A stretch of DNA of 64,000 bases from NCBI RefSeq assembly GCF_001293465.1, contig NZ_JSYZ01000025.1:137743-201742 (forward strand), in the 5' to 3' direction. Below the pieces are notes generated by a model. It saw only the letters and a program-made list of their open reading frames with translations. It did no database searches and was not told the DNA's origin. This document shows positions 43,609-52,023 of the stretch, one piece after another. Position numbers and translations under genes: made by a program. Every line of letters starts with the position of its first letter. Positions within the stretch are counted from its first letter, which is position 1. This stretch comes from Pseudomonas asplenii (GTDB lineage: Bacteria > Pseudomonadota > Gammaproteobacteria > Pseudomonadales > Pseudomonadaceae).

Positions 43609-44046
43609 ATGACCGACGCAATTGACCAACTCCTGCTCACGGCGCTGATGGAAGACTCCCGGCGCTCGCTCAAGGCCCTGGCGCAGATCAGCGGACTGTC
43701 CGCCCCCAGCGTTGCCGAGCGCCTGCGCCGCCTGGAAGAACGTGGCGTGATCAGGGGCTACACCCTGGAGGTCGAGCCCCGCTCCTTTGGCTACCTGTTG
43801 CAGGCGATCGTGCGGATCCGCCCGCTGCCCGGCCAGTTGCACGAGGTGGAACGGCAGATCCAGGCGATTCCCGAGTTCACCGAATGCGACAAGGTCACGG
43901 GCGATGACTGCTTCATCGCCCGGTTGCATGTGCGGGACATGGAGCAGTTGGATACCCTGCTCGACCGGCTCAACAGCCATGCGGAGACCAATACCGCGAT
44001 CGTCAAGAAGACACCGGTGAAGCGGCGGCTGCCGCCGATGGCGTGA
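43609..44046 (+). CDS. Lrp/AsnC-family regulator
   Basis: 145 residues: N-terminal helix-turn-helix (DQLLLTALMEDSRRSLKALA; ISGLSAPSVAERLRRLEERG, residues about 6-48) and a C-terminal RAM (amino-acid-binding) domain, with GDDCFIARLHVRDMEQL near 98-114. Usually these bind an amino acid and control its transport. Probable regulator of the divergent EamA exporter. Confidence 0.92.
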   Translation: MTDAIDQLLLTALMEDSRRSLKALAQISGLSAPSVAERLRRLEERGVIRGYTLEVEPRSFGYLLQAIVRIRPLPGQLHEVERQIQAIPEFTECDKVTGDDCFIARLHVRDMEQLDTLLDRLNSHAETNTAIVKKTPVKRRLPPMA

Positions 44047-44112
44047 GGTTGGGGCTTTACAGTCAGTGTCTCGGTGAATGAAAGGTCGCTATCGGACGAC
44101 CCGGAAACATCA

Positions 44113-44170
44113 GATATCACCCGGATAACATCGCGAAGCGCAGCCCCTGGGTTATCATTCACCCGATATC
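44113..44170. repeat. Nested inverted repeats upstream of the permease gene
   Basis: GATATC (44113-44118), GATAAC (44124-44129), GTTATC (44151-44156) and GATATC (44165-44170) form a nested inverted arrangement ending about 30 nt before the permease start. It could be an operator or a 5' leader hairpin. Low confidence. Confidence 0.35.
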
Positions 44171-44198
44171 CTTCACTCTCCTTCAGAGCCCGCTCGCC

Positions 44199-45254
44199 AT
44201 GACTTCACTCTCCTCCACCGCCCCTGCCCGGGGCTGGTCGCTGTGGTGGAAACCGCTGCTGTTTCTCGCCATCGCCGCCATCGGCCTGTACTACGTCAAG
44301 TGGTCGCCCTACTACGCCAAGGCCTTCGTCGCCGCGGACAGCCATAGCATCGGCGGCTCGATCATCAACGACAATCCGGGCTCACCGGTGGCCGCCGCCC
44401 TGGCCTATGCCCAGGTGTATTTCCTGGCGATCTGGAAAGCGGCGGTGCTGGCGGTGATCCTCGGCTCGCTGCTGCAGGTATTGATTCCCCGTGACTGGCT
44501 GTTGCGCCTGTTCGGCCGCGCCGGTTTCGGCTCGACCCTGCGCGGCGGGCTGTTCGCCCTGCCCGGCATGATGTGTTCCTGCTGTGCGGCACCGGTCGCC
44601 GCCGGCCTGCGCCGGCAGAATGTCTCGGTCGGCGCGGCGCTGGCGTTCTGGATCGCCAACCCGGTGCTCAACCCGGCGACCCTGGTGTTCATGGGCTTCG
44701 TGCTCGGCTGGGGCTTCAGCGCGATTCGCCTGGTGGCCGGCCTGGTGCTGGTGCTCGGCGTGTCGCTGATCGCCCAGCGGGTGGCCCGGCCCGATACCCT
44801 GCCGGAGCCGGCCGTGGAAGCGGTGGTCGAGGCCAGCACGGCGAGCGATCAGCACTTCTTCGCACGCTGGGGCAAGACCCTCTGGCAACTGTTCTGGAGC
44901 ACGATCCCGATCTACATCCTGGCGGTGCTGCTGCTCGGCGCGGCGCGGGTCTGGCTGTTCCCCCATGTCGACGGTGCCATGAGCAACAGCCTGCTGTGGC
45001 TGGTGCCACTGGCGGTGGTCGGGACGCTGTTCGTGATCCCGACGGCGGCGGAAATCCCGATCGTGCAGACCATGATGACCCTCGGCCTGGGCACCGCACC
45101 GGCGGTGGCGCTGCTGATGACCCTGCCGAGCATCAGCCTGCCGTCGCTGCTGATGCTGCGCAAGGACTTCGATGCCCGGGTGCTGGTGACCGTGGCGGTG
45201 CTGACCATGCTGGTCGGGATTGTCAGCGGTCTCGTCGCGTGGACAGTGCTCTGA
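44199..45254 (+). CDS. Permease of the ArsP/DUF318 family
   Basis: 351-residue membrane protein with about eight to ten helices. The family motif is visible as GGLFALPGMMCSCCAAPVAA (about 119-138) with two adjacent cysteines, and its counterpart near the C-terminus is VVGTLFVIPTAAEIPIVQTM. Relatives include ArsP, which exports methyl/aromatic arsenicals; many members have unknown cargo. There is no ars operon around it. An unusual lumenal segment NDNPGSPVAAALAYAQVY lies after helix 1. Confidence 0.82.
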   Translation: MTSLSSTAPARGWSLWWKPLLFLAIAAIGLYYVKWSPYYAKAFVAADSHSIGGSIINDNPGSPVAAALAYAQVYFLAIWKAAVLAVILGSLLQVLIPRDWLLRLFGRAGFGSTLRGGLFALPGMMCSCCAAPVAAGLRRQNVSVGAALAFWIANPVLNPATLVFMGFVLGWGFSAIRLVAGLVLVLGVSLIAQRVARPDTLPEPAVEAVVEASTASDQHFFARWGKTLWQLFWSTIPIYILAVLLLGAARVWLFPHVDGAMSNSLLWLVPLAVVGTLFVIPTAAEIPIVQTMMTLGLGTAPAVALLMTLPSISLPSLLMLRKDFDARVLVTVAVLTMLVGIVSGLVAWTVL

Positions 45255-45292
45255 CCGACCCCTGCTCTGTAGAGGGCAGGCCCGGACTCTGT

Positions 45293-45368
45293 CGGTAGGA
45301 GCCGGGCTTGCCCGCGAAGCCTTTGGCGGCCTCAAGATCCCATTGGCGGTCAAGTCCGGCGCCTACAG
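45293..45368. repeat. Degenerate REP doublet
   Basis: TAGGAGCCGGGCTTGCCCGC (45297 on) is a standard right REP arm; GGTCAAGTCCGGCGCCTACA (about 45348-45367) is a degraded opposite arm. It lies between the convergent permease and mnmH genes. Confidence 0.7.
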
Positions 45369-45376
45369 GCGAACGC

Positions 45377-46474
45377 TCAGCGTCGAGTGCGGGTCCCGAG
45401 ATACTCCAGTACCGCCGCCTGATCGCCCGCGAACTCGATCCTCACGCCTTTCTTCTCGCGCTGGAACACGTACATCGGGTCGTAGTACTCGTTGAGCAGC
45501 CCCAGAATCCACGCCCGGTGCAACTCGACGTTACCGGTACGCTCCTGCTCGACCAGGGCATCGACCATCAGTGCCCGCATCCGCCCATGGCACTCGCCGC
45601 CCAGGCGCTTGTGGATGTTGTCCAGGCTGCCCAACAAACGCTCGCTGAACAGCCTGAAGCCGTGCTCACCATGAACGGCAATGAACTCCGCGCAGAGCTG
45701 CACCACGTAATCGCGCAGGATACGTTCGACGCGGCTCTCCAGACTGTCCTCGAGCCAGACCATGGAAAAGCGCTGCATGCCCTGGTACAACGCCAGCGGC
45801 AAGGCGCAACGCCCAACCATGCGGCTCTCGTCCTCGACCACGAACTGCTCGATACCGCGGGCGCGCTTCTTCAGCAGATCCACCGCCAGGCGATTCTCGA
45901 AGTCGATGTTGGACGGCTGCCCGGTGGCCCGTTTGCCGAAGCTGGAGCCGCGATGGTTGGCGTGCCCTTCCAGGTCGAGGCTGTTGCTCAACTGAAGGAT
46001 GACGTCGGTCTTGCCGGTGCCGGTCATGCCCCCCAGCAGCACGAAGTCGGCCTGCTCCACCGCCTGCTCGACGGTCTGCATCAGGAAGGTCCGCATGGCC
46101 TTGTAGCCACCGCCCACCCGCGGGTAGTCGATGCCCGCGTCCTGCTTGAGCCATTGCTGGACGATCTGCGAACGCAGGCCGCCACGAAAACAGTACAACA
46201 CCCCGTCCGGGTGGGCCTGGGTGAAGTCGACCCAGGCCTGCAGCCGGGCGGCCTTGACCTCGCCGGACACCAGCTGGTGTCCGAGGGCAATGGCCGCCTG
46301 CTGGCCGTGCTGCTTGTAGCAGGTACCGACCCGCTGACGCTCCAGGTCGTTCATCAGTGGCAGATTGACCACGCCGGGGAAGGAGCCCTTGGCGAACTCG
46401 ACCGGGGCCCGGGCATCCATCATCGGTACATCGTCGAGAAACAGTGTGCGGTAGTCGGTGATATCGCCTGGCAT
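45377..46474 (-). CDS. mnmH: tRNA 2-selenouridine synthase
   Basis: 365-residue MnmH (SelU, YbbB). It replaces sulfur by selenium at the wobble 2-thiouridine of certain tRNAs using selenophosphate, through a geranylated intermediate. N-terminal rhodanese domain with the catalytic cysteine in LYCFRGGLRSQ (about C94), and a P-loop domain with GGMTGTGKTDV (about 149-159). The start codon overlaps the selD stop (TGATG), a tight coupling of selenium donor and user. Confidence 0.96.
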   Translation of the reverse strand: MPGDITDYRTLFLDDVPMMDARAPVEFAKGSFPGVVNLPLMNDLERQRVGTCYKQHGQQAAIALGHQLVSGEVKAARLQAWVDFTQAHPDGVLYCFRGGLRSQIVQQWLKQDAGIDYPRVGGGYKAMRTFLMQTVEQAVEQADFVLLGGMTGTGKTDVILQLSNSLDLEGHANHRGSSFGKRATGQPSNIDFENRLAVDLLKKRARGIEQFVVEDESRMVGRCALPLALYQGMQRFSMVWLEDSLESRVERILRDYVVQLCAEFIAVHGEHGFRLFSERLLGSLDNIHKRLGGECHGRMRALMVDALVEQERTGNVELHRAWILGLLNEYYDPMYVFQREKKGVRIEFAGDQAAVLEYLGTRTRR

Positions 46475-47508
46475 CAGGACACCTCTACCGCATGGCTCTG
46501 TCGCTCCACCAGTTGACCGATGGGCTCAAGGCTCAGGCCCAACTCGGCGGCAACGGCAAGGAACTCCGCCTGCCCTTCGGGAGTGACGGCCACCAGCAGG
46601 CCGCCGCTGGTCTGCGGATCGCACAGCACACGCTTGTGCAGCTCACGCAGCGGACCGACCTTGCTGGCATAGCTGTCGAAGTTGCGCAGCGTACCGCCGG
46701 GAATGCAGCCCTGCTCCAGGTAGTACTCGACCGTCGCCAGGCGCGGTACCTGCTCGTACACGATACGGGCGGTCAGGCCACTGCCGTCGGCCATTTCCAC
46801 CAGATGGCCGAGCAGGCCGAAGCCGGTGACGTCGGTCATGGCGCTCACCCCGGCCAACTGGCCGAAACGGCTGCCCGGCTTGTTCAGGGTGCACATCCAG
46901 TCACGGGCCACACCGACGTCTTCGCTGCGCAGCTTGCCTTTCTTTTCCGCGGTGGTCAGCACACCGATGCCCAGGGGCTTGGTCAGGTAGAGGATGCTGC
47001 CGGCCGTGGCGGTGTCGTTGCGCTTCATGTTGCGCTTGTCCACCAGCCCGGTAACGGCCAGGCCGAAGATCGGCTCGGGCGCATCGATCGAATGCCCGCC
47101 GGCCAGCGGGATGCCGGCGGCGTCGCACACGGCACGCCCGCCGCGAATCACCTCGCGAGCGATCTCCGGCTGCAGTACGTTCACCGGCCAGCCGAGAATC
47201 GCAATGGCCATCAACGGGTCGCCGCCCATGGCGTAGATGTCGCTGATGGCATTGGTCGCGGCAATCCGGCCGAAGTCGAAGGGGTCATCGACGATCGGCA
47301 TGAAAAAGTCGGTGGTCGAAACCACGCCGCGCTCTTCATCGATGGCGTACACCGCCGCATCGTCCCGCGAGGCGTTGCCGACCCAGAGTTTCGGGTCGAG
47401 GTTCTGGGCCCCGCTGCCGGCCAGGATCACTTCCAGCACCTGGGGCGAAATCTTGCAGCCACAGCCCGCGCCGTGGCTGTACTGGGTCAGGCGAATCGGT
47501 TCGCTCAT
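46474..47508 (-). CDS. selD: Selenide, water dikinase (selenophosphate synthetase)
   Basis: 344 residues. SelD makes selenophosphate from selenide and ATP. The active-site segment SHGAGCGCK near the N-terminus carries C16, C18 and K19 (this is the cysteine, not selenocysteine, form). Other motifs: DDAAVYAID, the metal-binding aspartate in STTDFFMPIVDDPFDFGRIA, TNAISDIYAMGG, and TDVTGFGLLGHL. First gene of selD-mnmH; no selA or selB in the window. Confidence 0.97.
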   Translation of the reverse strand: MSEPIRLTQYSHGAGCGCKISPQVLEVILAGSGAQNLDPKLWVGNASRDDAAVYAIDEERGVVSTTDFFMPIVDDPFDFGRIAATNAISDIYAMGGDPLMAIAILGWPVNVLQPEIAREVIRGGRAVCDAAGIPLAGGHSIDAPEPIFGLAVTGLVDKRNMKRNDTATAGSILYLTKPLGIGVLTTAEKKGKLRSEDVGVARDWMCTLNKPGSRFGQLAGVSAMTDVTGFGLLGHLVEMADGSGLTARIVYEQVPRLATVEYYLEQGCIPGGTLRNFDSYASKVGPLRELHKRVLCDPQTSGGLLVAVTPEGQAEFLAVAAELGLSLEPIGQLVERQSHAVEVS

Positions 47509-47662
47509 CGGTCAACCTCGCAGTGTCAAAGTACTGCGATTCTAACAGACCCGGGCCTGCCCGGCCCGTCGGGCAAAACCGCAAGCCTGCGGCAAAGCGG
47601 CGCCTGCCGGCGTTTTCCTTTACTATCAGGCCGGTAATAAAGAGATAAAAACAGGCAGGACC

Positions 47663-48478
47663 ATGGGCACACACACGCCGAGCATCGACTGGGTGCAGCG
47701 CGCACCGCAGACCAGCCATATGGAGCGTTTCGAAGCGTTCTTCCATGGCCACCGTTTCAGCCCCCATCGCCATGACACCTATGCCATTGGCCGGACGTTG
47801 GCCGGTGTGCAGAGTTTCAAGTACCGCGGCAGCCAGCGCCACAGCCTGCCCGGCGGGACCATGGTGCTGCACCCGGATGAAGTCCACGATGGCCATGCCG
47901 GCACCCACCACGGCTTCCAGTACCGGATGATCTACCTCCAGCCGTCGCTGATCCAGGCCGCGCTGGGCGGCCAGCCCCTGCCCTTCGTCCCCGGCGGGCT
48001 GAGCGCCGACCCACGCCTGCGGATCGCCACCGAAACCCTGCTGCAGAACATGGACCATGCCCTCGACCCACTGCAGGAGCAGGATGCGATCTTCGAACTG
48101 GCCCACGCACTCAATGCCGTCTGTGGCGCACCGATCCAGCGGCGCAGCTTCGACTACCAGGCGGCGGAACGTGCCCGCGAGTTCATTCACAGTGCACTGG
48201 ACCGTACCGTGACCCTCGACGAACTGGCCGAGCACAGTGGCCGCGATCGCTGGGCCCTGAGCCGGGATTTCCGCCTGTTGTTCGGCACCAGCCCCTATCG
48301 TTACCTGAGCATGCGCAGGCTGGACCTGGTGCGCTCGTTGCTGGCACAGGGCCGTTCGCTGGGCGAGGCGGCGTTGATGGCCGGGTTCGCCGACCAGAGC
48401 CACATGACCCGGCAATTCCGCAGTACCTTCGGCCTGGCGCCGGGACACTGGGCGAAGATGCAACGGCTGGCGGATTGA
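47663..48478 (+). CDS. AraC-family transcriptional regulator
   Basis: 271 residues: N-terminal cupin-type AraC-binding domain (FSPHRHDTYAIGRTLAGVQS at about 32-51; HPDEVHDGHAG with metal-like histidines at about 70-80) and C-terminal double helix-turn-helix (about 170-268, VTLDELAEHSGRDRWALSRD and LIAGFADQSHMTRQFR-type second helix). Divergent from selD and convergent with fabV. Target not evident; it may regulate a gene elsewhere, often an amino-acid exporter in this subgroup. Confidence 0.9.
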   Translation: MGTHTPSIDWVQRAPQTSHMERFEAFFHGHRFSPHRHDTYAIGRTLAGVQSFKYRGSQRHSLPGGTMVLHPDEVHDGHAGTHHGFQYRMIYLQPSLIQAALGGQPLPFVPGGLSADPRLRIATETLLQNMDHALDPLQEQDAIFELAHALNAVCGAPIQRRSFDYQAAERAREFIHSALDRTVTLDELAEHSGRDRWALSRDFRLLFGTSPYRYLSMRRLDLVRSLLAQGRSLGEAALMAGFADQSHMTRQFRSTFGLAPGHWAKMQRLAD

Positions 48479-48570
48479 AAACGGCAGCGACAGCGTCGGG
48501 CGGCAGCCCGTGGAGGGAGGGGGTGAGTCGCAGGCGCCGGGCATGGCACCTGCGATCGGCTTCAGGCAAT

Positions 48571-48596
48571 GACCCGTGCGGCTCACCGCACGGGTC
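48571..48596. terminator. Strong hairpin between convergent AraC and fabV genes
   Basis: An 11-bp perfect stem, GACCCGTGCGG (48571-48581) and its complement (48586-48596), with a CTCA loop. No T-tract on either side, but the position between two convergent stops suggests a shared terminator. Confidence 0.65.
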
Positions 48597-48617
48597 GATC
48601 GATGCCTCTGGCGCGAC

Positions 48618-49814
48618 TCAGGCCTGGATCAGGTTGGCGATCGCCACGTCCGGGCTGACGTCGGCGTCGTAGTCCACACCTTCGATACCGAAACCGAACA
48701 GGCGCAGGAACTCGGCCTTGTAGCCGGCGAAGTCGGTCAATTCGTTGAGGTTCTCGGTGGTCACCTCGTTCCACAGCTTGGCGACCAGGTCCTGCACCTC
48801 GGGGGCCAGTTCCTTGTAGTCGGCGCGCAGGCGGCCATCTTCGTCGAGGATCGGGGTCGGCGAGTACAGGCTGTCCTTGTACAGGCCATAGACCTGCTCG
48901 ATGCAGCCTTCGTGAACGCCCTGCTCCTTCATCACCTTGAACAGCAGCGACAGGTACAGCGGCATGATCGGGATAGCAGAGCTGGCCTGGGTGACCACGG
49001 CCTTGAGTACCGACACACGGGCGTCGCCGCCCTTGGCGGCCAGGCGCTCGCGGATCTTCAGGACCTTCTGGTCCAGGTCCTTCTTGGCCGCGCCGATGGA
49101 ACCGTTCCAGTAGATGTCGTGGGTGACCTTCTCACCCAGGTAGGTGAAGGCGGTGGTCTTGGCGCCTTCGGCCAGCACGCCGGCTTCGTCCAGCGCGTCG
49201 ATCCACAGCTGCCAGTCCTCGCCACCCATGACCTTGACGGTACCGGCGATTTCTTCCTCGGTCGCCTGCTCCAGGGTGGTTTCGGCAACCACTTCCTTGT
49301 CGGTGTTCAGGCCACGCTGGGTGATCGACTTGCCGATCGGCTTGAGCGTCGAGCTGTAGACTTCACCGGTTTTCGGGTCGGTACGACGCGGAGCCGCCAG
49401 GCTGTAGACCACCAGGTCGATCTTGCCCAGGTCGCGCTTGATGGTTTCGATGGTCAGGCGCTTGACCTCGTCGGAGAAGGCATCGCCGTTGATGCTCTTG
49501 GCGTACAGGCCTTCGGCCTCGGCGAACTTGTGGAACGCGGCGCTGTTGTACCAGCCGGCGGTGCCCAGCTTGCCTTCGTCGCCCTCACGTTCGAAGAACA
49601 CGCCGAGGGTCTTGGCGCCGCAACCGAATGCGGCGGTGATACGTGCAGCCAGGCCATAGCCGGTAGAGGCGCCGAGCACCAGGACGTTCTTCGGTCCGTC
49701 GTTGACCGGGCCTTGCTGGGTGACGTAGTCAATCTGTTGCTTGACATTGGCTTCGCAGCCCACCGGATGAGTGGTCACACAGATAAAGCCACGAACGCGT
49801 GGTTTGATGATCAT
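48618..49814 (-). CDS. fabV: Enoyl-ACP/trans-2-enoyl-CoA reductase FabV
   Basis: 398-residue FabV, the NADH-dependent enoyl reductase of fatty acid synthesis that is insensitive to triclosan. It is an SDR relative with an enlarged active-site spacing: the catalytic Tyr and Lys are eight residues apart in IYWNGSIGAAKKDLD. N-terminal family signature PRVRGFICVTTHPVGCEANV and cofactor motif LGASTGYGLA. Leftward, monocistronic, preceded by a good AAGGGGACC ribosome binding site. Confidence 0.97.
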   Translation of the reverse strand: MIIKPRVRGFICVTTHPVGCEANVKQQIDYVTQQGPVNDGPKNVLVLGASTGYGLAARITAAFGCGAKTLGVFFEREGDEGKLGTAGWYNSAAFHKFAEAEGLYAKSINGDAFSDEVKRLTIETIKRDLGKIDLVVYSLAAPRRTDPKTGEVYSSTLKPIGKSITQRGLNTDKEVVAETTLEQATEEEIAGTVKVMGGEDWQLWIDALDEAGVLAEGAKTTAFTYLGEKVTHDIYWNGSIGAAKKDLDQKVLKIRERLAAKGGDARVSVLKAVVTQASSAIPIMPLYLSLLFKVMKEQGVHEGCIEQVYGLYKDSLYSPTPILDEDGRLRADYKELAPEVQDLVAKLWNEVTTENLNELTDFAGYKAEFLRLFGFGIEGVDYDADVSPDVAIANLIQA

Positions 49815-50138
49815 AAGGTCCCCTTTTCTCTTAGGCCTGTATCGACGCTGGTGATGATAACGTCGCGGATTCTAGTCGTAGACGCTCGAAAAGCCCATGC
49901 GTCACTGCTTTTACAACATCGGTTGTCATCGGGGAATGCAAAAGCCCCTGCCTTGCTCGGCTGGAAGACCCTGACCTTCAGCTACATCGGGCCGCAACGC
50001 CAGGTCGCCCAGCCCCTGGCCCGCCGCTCCTCTTTATCGGAGAGCACTGAACACAGCGGGGCTGCATCTAACACGCTACTCGATACAATCGGGCAGTTTT
50101 GTATCAATAATCACTATTGATGCAGCTGATAAGCGATA

Positions 50139-50292
50139 ACCCGGGGACGATGATACCGTGCTCCCCGATGGCAAAGTTATGCCTCAAGCGGTTTCCGGCA
50201 CGCTGCCGGAACGGTCATTGGGCCATACTCTTCTTCATCATCCTTTGGTTAAGACTTCAGCTACTGCACTCCCTGTGCAGTAGCTTTTTTTT
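50139..50292 (+). ncRNA. Candidate structured small RNA with intrinsic terminator
   Basis: An intergenic stretch of 586 nt between fabV and the next gene holds a run of compact hairpins on the plus strand: CGGGGA/TCCCCG (50142-50167), GGCA-N6-TGCC (50170-50183), a CCGGCA-CGC-TGCCGG stem (50195-50209, extendable to GTT/AAC), an unpaired pyrimidine-rich TCTTCTTCATCATCC (about 50229-50243), and a terminator at 50260-50292. TGATAA at about 50127 could be the -10 box; a TACAAT at 50084 is an alternative, giving a longer RNA from about 50096. A 7-bp palindrome ATCAATA-N5-TATTGAT (50103-50121) may be an operator. No ORF. It may belong to the pseudomonad RgsA/P16 class, but I cannot confirm this from the sequence. 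Confidence 0.6.
50260..50292 (+). terminator. Rho-independent terminator
   Basis: A perfect 10-bp stem, GCTACTGCAC (50260-50269) and GTGCAGTAGC (50275-50284), with a TCCCT loop and eight T residues. There is no coding gene upstream on this strand for over 1.7 kb, so it should end an RNA transcript. Confidence 0.93.
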
Positions 50293-50400
50293 ACCAGCGC
50301 CAGCAACCACCGGGCAGCCGCCCACCCCGGCAATTCCCCCCTCTCGAACTCCTTGCGCAGTCATTCCATCGTACGGGTCTAAACCGGCAGCGGCGCAAAC

Positions 50401-50613
50401 TCAAGCCTGCATGTCGTCCAGGTAGCGACCCTGCGGCGTACGGCTGGAGCCGTTCTCACCCAGCAGCGGCGCCGTCTGCTGCTCGCCCACCGGTGTCAAC
50501 TGGAAGCACTGGCCGTCGGGGCACTGGCGTTTTTCGGTCGCGGCATCAGCGTGTGCGGCGGCACCGGCCAGGGAAAAGGCGATCGCACTCAGGTAGGTTC
50601 TCACGTGGTTCAT
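50401..50613 (-). CDS. Small exported protein of unknown function
   Basis: 70 residues with a signal peptide (MNHVRTYLSAIAFSLAGAAA, cleavage after AHA near 23) and a mature part of about 47 residues containing two cysteines (RQCPDGQCFQLTPVGE) and a hydrophilic tail. Upstream in-frame codons are ignored as the signal peptide begins at the ATG. It follows the DUF2790 gene by 62 nt and is probably co-transcribed with it. Confidence 0.7.
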   Translation of the reverse strand: MNHVRTYLSAIAFSLAGAAAHADAATEKRQCPDGQCFQLTPVGEQQTAPLLGENGSSRTPQGRYLDDMQA

Positions 50614-50675
50614 GGCATGCACTCTCGTATCAGAAGTAAAAGGCCAAACACGGCCAGGGCGAAACGTTCCAAGGC

Positions 50676-50945
50676 TCAATTCCCCTCGTGGCAGATATCG
50701 GAAAACTTGCGGTAGGCCAGGATGTGCTGTTCGCCCCGGGAATCGAGGTAGGTCATCCGGGCGTTGACCACGCTGCACTCCGGCCCTTCGTCCTGGCTCA
50801 GGGACAGCACCTTGCGCACGTCCAGGTGGCTGCCATAGCGGTAGGTTTCAGGCTGCGACTGACCCAGGGACTCGGCGCGGGCCGACAGGGTGCAGACGTT
50901 CAGGGCGGCAAACAGGCAGGCGGCGAAGAGGGCTTTGCTGTTCAT
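50676..50945 (-). CDS. DUF2790 family small secreted protein
   Basis: 89 residues: signal peptide MNSKALFAACLFAALNVCTL ending at SARA, then the DUF2790 domain: YRYGSHLDVRKVLSLSQDEG, CSVVNARMTYLDSRGEQHIL and a last Cys in SDICHEGN. Two cysteines probably form a disulfide. Members are found almost only in Pseudomonas, often beside two-component systems that respond to metals or envelope stress. The inner ATG is preferred because AGGAA sits seven bases before it. Function unknown. Confidence 0.85.
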   Translation of the reverse strand: MNSKALFAACLFAALNVCTLSARAESLGQSQPETYRYGSHLDVRKVLSLSQDEGPECSVVNARMTYLDSRGEQHILAYRKFSDICHEGN

Positions 50946-51079
50946 GGTCATTTCCTTCTGGTTGGCTTCAGTGAGGTCGAGTACCGTTGCCTCGATGGGG
51001 CTCATTGAATGCCCGCCAGGTATCCCCTGTGTGTCGCAAACAGGTCGCTGCTAAAGCTCAAGTGTCTGGAGCGCCGTCG

Positions 51080-51212
51080 GATACAGTGCGATACACACCG
51101 ATGCCGAACGCCGGCCAGCCGGATTTTGCCGAGGATGATCAGCGCGTTCGCCCATGAGCCGACTTTTTTGCATATCCATGTATCCGTCGCCCGCCAGATA
51201 CACTGCAATACA
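51080..51212. promoter_or_regulatory. Two ATACA-N5-ATACA repeats between DUF2790 and response regulator genes
   Basis: GATACAGTGCGATACA (51080-51095) and GATACACTGCAATACA (51197-51212) share 14 of 16 positions. Each is a tandem direct repeat with 10-bp period, the layout of OmpR/PhoB-type binding sites. They lie in the 337-nt divergent control region (50946-51282) of the secreted protein pair and the two-component genes; the remaining sequence shows nothing else. Confidence 0.6.
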
Positions 51213-51282
51213 AAGCGTGGCAGGCAAACGCGGCGCTTGTCGCTAGACTGCGCCCTAACCATTTTTGACAGAGGTCGGACCG

Positions 51283-52023
51283 ATGGAACATGTCGATCAC
51301 ATCTTGATCGTTGACGATGACCGGGAAATCAGGGAACTGGTCGGCAACTACCTGAAGAAGAACGGCCTGCGCACCACGGTCGTCGCCGATGGCCGGCAGA
51401 TGCGCGCCTTCCTGGAAACCACCCCGGTGGACCTGATCGTGCTCGACATCATGATGCCCGGCGACGACGGCCTGCTGCTGTGCCGCGAGCTGCGTGCAGG
51501 CAAGCACAAGACCACCCCGGTGCTGATGCTGACCGCGCGCAACGACGAAACCGACCGCATCATCGGCCTTGAAATGGGGGCCGACGACTACCTGGTCAAG
51601 CCCTTCGCCGCCCGCGAACTGCTGGCCCGGATCAATGCCGTGCTGCGCCGCACACGGATGCTGCCACCCAACCTGGTGGTCACCGAAAGCGGCCGCCTGC
51701 TGGGCTTCGGACGCTGGAAGCTGGACACCACCGCCCGCCACCTGCTCGACCAGGACGGCACCATGGTCGCCCTGAGCGGTGCCGAATACCGCCTGCTGCG
51801 GGTATTCCTCGACCATCCGCAACGGGTGCTCAACCGCGACCAGTTGCTCAACCTCACCCAGGGCCGCGACGCCGACCTGTTCGACCGCTCCATCGACCTG
51901 CTGGTCAGCCGCCTGCGCCAGCGCCTGCTGGATGACGCCCGCGAACCGGCCTACATCAAGACCGTGCGCAGCGAAGGTTATGTGTTCTCGCTGCCGGTGG
52001 AACTGCTGGGTGCCGAGGCATGA
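51283..52023 (+). CDS. OmpR-family response regulator
   Basis: 246 residues: receiver domain (about 1-120; acidic pocket DDDRE at about 10, phospho-acceptor aspartate in LIVLDIMMPGDDG near 55, lysine in DDYLVKPFAARE near 105) and a C-terminal winged helix (about 145-240; ALSGAEYRLLRVFLDHPQRV and FDRSIDLLVSRLRQRLLDDA). ATG with GAGG upstream; an earlier in-frame TTG is less likely. Four-base ATGA overlap with the kinase gene. Probably binds the ATACA repeats and controls the DUF2790 pair. Confidence 0.93.
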   Translation: MEHVDHILIVDDDREIRELVGNYLKKNGLRTTVVADGRQMRAFLETTPVDLIVLDIMMPGDDGLLLCRELRAGKHKTTPVLMLTARNDETDRIIGLEMGADDYLVKPFAARELLARINAVLRRTRMLPPNLVVTESGRLLGFGRWKLDTTARHLLDQDGTMVALSGAEYRLLRVFLDHPQRVLNRDQLLNLTQGRDADLFDRSIDLLVSRLRQRLLDDAREPAYIKTVRSEGYVFSLPVELLGAEA

